From: Candidatus Methanophagaceae archaeon
Lineage (GTDB): Archaea; Halobacteriota; Syntropharchaeia; Alkanophagales; Methanospirareceae
Assembly: GCA_013374505.1 (NCBI GenBank)
Contig: QENJ01000081.1
Location: forward strand, 1 to 10,189
DNA: 10,189 bases
Direction: 5' to 3'
Shown: positions 6,849-10,189 of the stretch, piece after piece
Position numbering within the stretch: position 1 is the first letter of the stretch
Layout: each line of letters begins with the position of its first letter
Notes under the pieces: generated by a model
What the model was told of the DNA's origin: nothing
Databases searched by the model: none
What the model saw: the letters and a program-made list of their open reading frames with translations, nothing else
Made by a program: the position numbers and the translations under genes

Positions 6849-6938
6849 AAGAGTAAGTTGTCCATATATATATATATAAAATACCTTACTTTTTTCGTGA
6901 ATTTACAAAAAGAGGAAAAATAGTGAGGGGGATGAACT
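6849..6938. promoter_or_regulatory. Divergent intergenic promoter region with alternating AT tract
   Basis: This 90-base gap separates the minus-strand phosphatase gene from the plus-strand polysaccharide operon. It holds 15 bases of strict A/T alternation (6864-6878). On the minus strand TTTTATATAT (6881-6872) is placed for a leaderless phosphatase transcript starting near 6849. On the plus strand TATATAAAAT (6873-6882) would start transcription near 6903-6905, about 35 bases before the ATG at 6939. The two boxes overlap, so the two directions may compete for TBP. The gap also marks the change in base composition. Confidence 0.5.
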
Positions 6939-7175
6939 ATGGCTGTGATATTTAAAAAAATCCTTATAGGATCTATCTTCATTGCTAGTTTTGTTCTTAG
7001 CACAACTGTAATATTTCTTCCATGGCGTGCGCGCATAATATATCTTCGTATATTAGGGTTTGCATCTAAAATCATACTACGATCCACCTTCGTTATGAGT
7101 TTTGTCAATGAACACGCTTTTGCACAAGAATCTGAGAAAGAATTACTATCAAAGAAAGAAGAAAAGGAGGAATAA
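6939..7175 (+). CDS. Small membrane protein, function unknown
   Basis: This 78-residue protein is not recognised. It has a basic start (MAVIFKK), a hydrophobic segment about 8-29 (ILIGSIFIASFVLSTTVIFL), a basic PWRAR turn, a second moderately hydrophobic stretch about 34-56, and a very charged tail ending SEKELLSKKEEKEE. A single membrane anchor with a cytoplasmic tail, or a helical hairpin, fits. A purine-rich GAGGGGGA lies just upstream of the ATG as a likely ribosome site. The stop is only 4 bases before the PP-loop gene, and the final codons carry that gene's Shine-Dalgarno, so it is the first gene of the operon. A longer antisense frame over this stretch has no supporting signals. Moderate confidence that it is expressed, none about function. 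Confidence 0.52.
   Translation: MAVIFKKILIGSIFIASFVLSTTVIFLPWRARIIYLRILGFASKIILRSTFVMSFVNEHAFAQESEKELLSKKEEKEE
7163..7170 (+). promoter_or_regulatory. Shine-Dalgarno deciding the PP-loop protein start
   Basis: AAAGGAGG ends 9 bases before the ATG at 7180. It selects that ATG over the in-frame ATG at 7102, which would add 26 lysine/arginine-rich residues overlapping the small upstream gene. The homology-like part begins right after 7180. Confidence 0.75.
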
Positions 7176-7179
7176 CAAA

Positions 7180-7959
7180 ATGAATACAAAAGGCGAAGTA
7201 AGCATCCTCTTCTCAGGAGGATCTGATTCGACATTAGTCGCTGCAATGATGTGTGAACAATTTGAAAAAGTGCATTTATTAACGTATTTTCATTCGGGAA
7301 TGCCTCTTGCTGAAAAATCAAAAATTAATGCAAAGAATCTGGCAAATCGGTTTGGGAAAGATAAGGTCATACATAAACTTATTAATTTTGAAGAGTTCTT
7401 CAAAAGATTATATTATGGGACATATTTAAAGGATATTGAAAAATATAAGGGCTATATGACTCCATGCTTTTGTAATGCGTGTCAAATTGCGATGCACACA
7501 AAAACTATCCTTTACAATATTGAAAATAATATTCATTTTGCTTGTGATGGTTATAAACGAGAAAAGAGGCTTTTATATGTTTTCATGGCAGAAGAAGGCA
7601 TAAAAGAGACAAGAAAATTTTTTAAAGAATATCATATTGACTACAAAAACCCGGTATATAACATAGTTAGAACCGATTGGACATTGTTTGAGATGGGGAT
7701 TACTCCCAAGAAAAATGTTAAATTCCCTCATGAACTCTTAGATTTTAGCACTCAGCATCATTGTAAAACTGGAATTATTGTCAATGCCTATCTCATGGGT
7801 TATTTTTTCCCTTTGTATGGTCAAGAAGCCAGTGCCAGAATCTCGATTACATATTGGAGAGAGAAGATAGAAATCTCTAAAGGATATATACATGCTATTT
7901 TAACAAAAAAACGTGCCGACACGTCAGAATCAGAAGGGAAAAGTATGCAGAGGAAGTAG
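7180..7959 (+). CDS. PP-loop ATP pyrophosphatase (adenylating enzyme), possible sulfur-transfer type
   Basis: This 259-residue protein starts with a beta strand and the PP-loop signature SILFSGGSDST (S12-T18), which binds ATP and adenylates a substrate in enzymes such as MnmA, TtcA, QueC and sugar amidotransferases. A cysteine cluster follows at TPCFCNACQ (C96, C98, C101), then FACDGYKRE (C122), and HHCKTG (C195). The TP-C-CN...K...A-x-G layout recalls the catalytic segment of MnmA-type thiouridylases, so a persulfide or Fe-S mechanism is possible, but no tRNA-binding domain is evident. It is shorter than N-acetyl-sugar amidotransferases (about 370 residues) and lacks their N-terminal CxxC. 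It ends 1 base before the deacetylase ATG. The glycan context suggests a carbohydrate or lipid substrate (inference). The fold call is firm; the reaction is unknown. Confidence 0.75.
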   Translation: MNTKGEVSILFSGGSDSTLVAAMMCEQFEKVHLLTYFHSGMPLAEKSKINAKNLANRFGKDKVIHKLINFEEFFKRLYYGTYLKDIEKYKGYMTPCFCNACQIAMHTKTILYNIENNIHFACDGYKREKRLLYVFMAEEGIKETRKFFKEYHIDYKNPVYNIVRTDWTLFEMGITPKKNVKFPHELLDFSTQHHCKTGIIVNAYLMGYFFPLYGQEASARISITYWREKIEISKGYIHAILTKKRADTSESEGKSMQRK

Positions 7960-7960
7960 C

Positions 7961-8782
7961 ATGATAAATATTATGACAATCGATTTAGAGGATTGGTATC
8001 AAGATGTTGAATTAAAATACTGGCATCATTATGAAGATAGAATTGTGCAAAATACCAATAAACTATTGACCATACTTGATGAAACAAATGCTCATGCCAC
8101 TTTTTTTGTATTGGGCTATAATGCAGAACGTTTTCCAGAATTAATTGAAAATATCAACGATAAAAACCACGAAATAGCTACACATGGATATGACCATACA
8201 CCTCTTTTAAAACAAACCCCTACAAAATTTGAAAAAGAATTAACAAAATCGATTAAGATACTGGAGAGAATAACAAAGGAAAAAATTATTGGCTACCGAG
8301 CCCCAATATTTTCAATTGTGCAAGAGACTTCTTGGGCTATAGATATACTCAAAAAGCATGTAAAATACGATTCTAGCATTTTTCCAGTTAAAACACCACT
8401 ATATAGTAATCCAAATGGTCCTCGATTTCCTTATCGTCTTTTGTCACTGGATACCAAAATGGATGGCGAAGGAGATTTTTTTGAATTCCCACCAGCAACA
8501 TACAGAATACCAATTTTAAGAAAGAATATTCCTATTGCTGGGGGTTTTTATCTGCGATTATTTCCTTATAGATGGATCAAATACGGTATCGAAAGGATCA
8601 ACAAAGAAAAACAACCAGCGATTTGTTATCTTCATCCGTGGGAAATAGACCCTAAACAGCCTAAAATCAAATCTTACAAATGGTGGCACTATTATAATTT
8701 AGATAAAACCGAGAAAAGATTTAGACGATTATTAAGGGATTTTAAATTTATATCAATCAAGGAATATTTAGAATACAAGTAA
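7961..8782 (+). CDS. NodB-type polysaccharide deacetylase with DUF3473-like C-terminus (exosortase/EPS-locus type)
   Basis: This 273-residue enzyme belongs to carbohydrate esterase family 4, which removes N-acetyl groups from glycans using a metal. NodB motifs are TIDLEDWY (D8, D11; the exosortase-locus form of the usual TFDDG), THGYDH (metal ligands H75, H79), GYRAPIFS (R113), the FEFPPAT segment, and YLHPWEID (H225). The segment GGFYLRLFPYRWIK and the end PWEIDPKQPKIK match the subfamily in exosortase-associated polysaccharide loci (TIGR03006 plus DUF3473, from memory). No signal peptide is seen, so it probably acts on a cytoplasmic or lipid-linked precursor. The ATG at 7961 is chosen because AGAGGA lies 6-7 bases upstream and the motif-bearing domain starts there; an in-frame ATG at 7913 would overlap the PP-loop gene. 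Confidence 0.88.
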   Translation: MINIMTIDLEDWYQDVELKYWHHYEDRIVQNTNKLLTILDETNAHATFFVLGYNAERFPELIENINDKNHEIATHGYDHTPLLKQTPTKFEKELTKSIKILERITKEKIIGYRAPIFSIVQETSWAIDILKKHVKYDSSIFPVKTPLYSNPNGPRFPYRLLSLDTKMDGEGDFFEFPPATYRIPILRKNIPIAGGFYLRLFPYRWIKYGIERINKEKQPAICYLHPWEIDPKQPKIKSYKWWHYYNLDKTEKRFRRLLRDFKFISIKEYLEYK

Positions 8783-8784
8783 CT

Positions 8785-9528
8785 ATGAAAGGAGTTGAAC
8801 TTTTGGTTAGTATATCGCATCGGAATAATTCGATTATTTGGATAATTAAAAGTATCAAGAGACTTATTTCATTGGTGTTTTTCTCTAAGCTACTAACCAA
8901 GCTTATCTTTAATGTTGATGTTTATCCACACACATATCATAATTGCCAAAATTGGGATTTTACAACTCTCCTACTAAAGAAAGCGTTGAATAAAATTGTT
9001 AAAAATAATCAAAAGATTCTTGAAGTTGGAACAGGACATTTAGCTATACTAAGCACGTATATTGCTAAAAAGAGAGATGTTACTACCATTGCTGTGGATA
9101 TTAATCCAGAATTTATTGAGAATGCAATAAAAAATACAGAAAAGAACGGCGTCTTCATTAATTTGATACAAAGTGATTTATTCTCTAATGTGGATGGCTT
9201 ATTCGATATTGTGGTCTTTAACCCCCCTTATGTTCCTACGAGATGGATATTAAGGAATAATAGAGAATTATATACCAATTCTATTTATGACTTAGTATGG
9301 AACGGGGGGTCGGATGGATGTGATACAATAAAACATTTTCTAAAAGAAGTAAGCAACGTCACTCATAAAGATTCGATAATAATACTTGGAGTTAATACGC
9401 TTTTTGTGGACACATCTAAGATGAAAAAGCTCATTCAAGATGCCAAATTATCATTGTTTTCCATGGTTTCATCAATAGGTAATCCTTCTAAAGTGTACGT
9501 AATAAAGAAGAAATCCGCATGCATTTAA
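8785..9528 (+). CDS. HemK/PrmC-like class I SAM-dependent methyltransferase
   Basis: This protein of up to 247 residues has the Rossmann methyltransferase motifs: ILEVGTGHLAIL (motif I, 78-89), AVDIN (D105, ribose binding), and VFNPPYVPTR (NPPY 146-149), the catalytic motif of N-methylating enzymes such as HemK/PrmC. NGGSDGCDTIKHFL matches the GGxDG segment of the HemK family. An extra N-terminal stretch of about 50 residues has a hydrophobic, lysine-dotted part (SIIWIIKSIKRLISLVFF) that may hold it to the membrane. True PrmC methylates release factors; here the operon context suggests a small-molecule or glycan amine/amide target (inference). It is the last plus-strand gene, ending 21 bases before the stop of the convergent carbamoyltransferase gene. 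The start is uncertain: ATG 8785 or TTG 8803. Confidence 0.8.
   Translation: MKGVELLVSISHRNNSIIWIIKSIKRLISLVFFSKLLTKLIFNVDVYPHTYHNCQNWDFTTLLLKKALNKIVKNNQKILEVGTGHLAILSTYIAKKRDVTTIAVDINPEFIENAIKNTEKNGVFINLIQSDLFSNVDGLFDIVVFNPPYVPTRWILRNNRELYTNSIYDLVWNGGSDGCDTIKHFLKEVSNVTHKDSIIILGVNTLFVDTSKMKKLIQDAKLSLFSMVSSIGNPSKVYVIKKKSACI
8788..8794 (+). promoter_or_regulatory. Internal AAAGGAG pointing to a TTG start for the methyltransferase
   Basis: AAAGGAG lies directly after the ATG at 8785 and 8 bases before an in-frame TTG at 8803. The ATG itself has no Shine-Dalgarno; it stands 2 bases after the deacetylase stop and could rely on coupled translation. The true start may therefore be the TTG, six residues shorter. 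Confidence 0.45.
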
Positions 9529-9549
9529 TTGTTTGAAAATTTATCTTTG
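9529..9549. other. T/A-rich convergent junction
   Basis: Only 21 bases separate the stop codons of the plus-strand methyltransferase and the minus-strand carbamoyltransferase. The plus strand is T-rich here and beyond (TTGTTTG, then TTTATCTTTG), enough for archaeal U-tract termination of the plus transcript. No clear hairpin is visible, and no matching T-tract for the minus transcript. Confidence 0.3.
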
Positions 9550-10189
9550 TTATCTTTTACGTTTCACTAAATAATCTCCAATCGCTAAGAAGTCTAACTT
9601 GCTAATTTTAAAGTCACGAATCGCTTGTTCAGGAGTGCATACGATTGGTTCACCGGATCTATTGAAAGATGTATTGAGTATGATTGGAACGCCAGTCCTC
9701 TTGTCAAAAGCTTTTAAGACATCATAATATCGTCTGTTGTGTCTATTATCCACAGTTTGCACTCTTGTACTCGAATCTATAAAAACAACCGATGGTGCTT
9801 CATCTATCATTCTTTGCTTAGCCATGAATGCAATTATCATGAATGAACTATCAACATTTTTTGGATTCAGTATGTATTTGGCTTCTGATTCTTTTAACAT
9901 ACTTGGACAGAAGGGTTGAAATTCGGGTCTTTTTTTGATCGTGGATCTAACTTTGTTTGGAGATTCGCTACTTCTTGGGTCGATTAGCACACTTCTAGCT
10001 CCTAACGCTCTTGGTCCGTATTCCATTCTATTTTGAAACCATCCAATAATATGATCTCTTGGCAAAAGCTCTTCGCCTACATAACTGCCAATATCCTCTA
10101 TGTAGTCATATCTACAATTAAATTTATCAAGTGTGTTTTTTATCTCAGCATTGTAAAACTCATTTCCCAAATACGCATGTCTCCATCGC
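9550..10189 (-). CDS. NodU/CmcH-type carbamoyltransferase, C-terminal part (5' end outside window)
   Basis: The frame is open to the right edge. It reads ...RWRHAYLGNEFYN through a TTG at 10170 that is not a real start, since homologues continue upstream with a Kae1-like domain. The visible 213 or so residues are the C-terminal carbamoyltransferase domain: AYLGNEF, then GWFQNRMEYGPRALGARSVL, IKKRPEFQPFCPSML, TRVQTVD, RTGVPIILNTSFNRSGEPIV and a short basic end. Family members use carbamoyl phosphate and ATP to carbamoylate a hydroxyl on a sugar (Nod factors, tobramycin) or antibiotic (cephamycin). Motifs are intact, so the part seen is not decayed. It faces the methyltransferase gene tail-to-tail and shares its AT-rich composition, which suggests the same glycan-tailoring island, though on the other strand. 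Confidence 0.92.
   Translation of the reverse strand, partial: RWRHAYLGNEFYNAEIKNTLDKFNCRYDYIEDIGSYVGEELLPRDHIIGWFQNRMEYGPRALGARSVLIDPRSSESPNKVRSTIKKRPEFQPFCPSMLKESEAKYILNPKNVDSSFMIIAFMAKQRMIDEAPSVVFIDSSTRVQTVDNRHNRRYYDVLKAFDKRTGVPIILNTSFNRSGEPIVCTPEQAIRDFKISKLDFLAIGDYLVKRKR

Noticed and set aside
7102..7179. A 26-residue N-terminal extension of the PP-loop protein
   Set aside because: The extension is a Lys/Arg-rich out-of-frame reading of the upstream small gene, and AAAGGAGG is correctly placed for the ATG at 7180.
6845..7321. A 158-codon minus-strand frame opposite the small membrane protein and the PP-loop start
   Set aside because: It overlaps the start of the phosphatase gene and is antisense to the PP-loop gene. 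Its Phe/Ser-rich translation looks like a reverse-strand artefact.
7913..7960. A 16-residue N-terminal extension of the deacetylase
   Set aside because: It overlaps the end of the PP-loop gene, carries no family residues, and the ATG at 7961 has its own AGAGGA site.
10168..10170. TTG as the start of the carbamoyltransferase
   Set aside because: The frame stays open to the window edge with family-like residues (HAYLG), and the N-terminal Kae1-like domain must lie outside the window.
1..10189. CRISPR arrays, tRNA or rRNA genes, insertion sequences, defence genes
   Set aside because: No regularly spaced repeats, tRNA-like folds, transposase motifs or recognisable immunity genes were seen on either strand by eye.

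Overview
The window is archaeal chromosomal DNA. The evidence is a minus-strand run of information-processing genes found only in archaea and eukaryotes (RNA polymerase subunit Rpo7/RpoE', Spt4/RpoE'', ribosomal proteins S24e and S27ae). They are packed bacterial-style, with Shine-Dalgarno sites, tiny gaps and one overlap, and several genes have archaeal TATA-like boxes. A methanogen- or ANME-like euryarchaeon is a reasonable guess, but the lineage cannot be fixed from this sequence alone.

Layout. 1-243: non-coding, with a degenerate inverted repeat and a hairpin plus T-tract after the S27ae gene. 244-4035 (minus): phosphoenolpyruvate synthase, then Rpo7, Spt4, S24e and S27ae, read right to left. 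PpsA and Rpo7 overlap by 26 bases. 4201-6848 (minus): an alkaline-phosphatase-superfamily protein, an UppP/BacA-type polyprenyl-diphosphate phosphatase and a MraY/WecA/AglH-type polyprenyl-phosphate sugar-1-phosphate transferase. Each has its own TATA-like box close to its start codon. 6849-6938: a 90-base divergent promoter region with an alternating AT tract. 6939-9528 (plus): a tight AT-rich operon of a small membrane protein, a PP-loop ATP pyrophosphatase with a cysteine cluster, a NodB-type polysaccharide deacetylase of the kind seen in exosortase/EPS loci, and a HemK-like methyltransferase. 9550-10189 (minus): the C-terminal part of a NodU/CmcH-type carbamoyltransferase that runs off the right edge.

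How it fits together. The transferase and UppP-like enzyme would load and recycle a polyprenyl (dolichyl) phosphate carrier for glycan assembly. The right-hand genes look like tailoring enzymes for a surface polysaccharide or glycolipid: deacetylation, carbamoylation, methylation and a PP-loop adenylating step. Base composition falls sharply at about 6.85-6.9 kb, from roughly 42-47% G+C in hand-counted lines on the left to about 28-30% on the right. That suggests the boundary of an acquired glycan island beside core genes.

The most unusual signals are the unassigned PP-loop protein within this deacetylase/methyltransferase/carbamoyltransferase set, the Asp-to-Asn change in a catalytic-type motif of the transferase, the ppsA-rpo7 overlap, and the leaderless-looking promoters.
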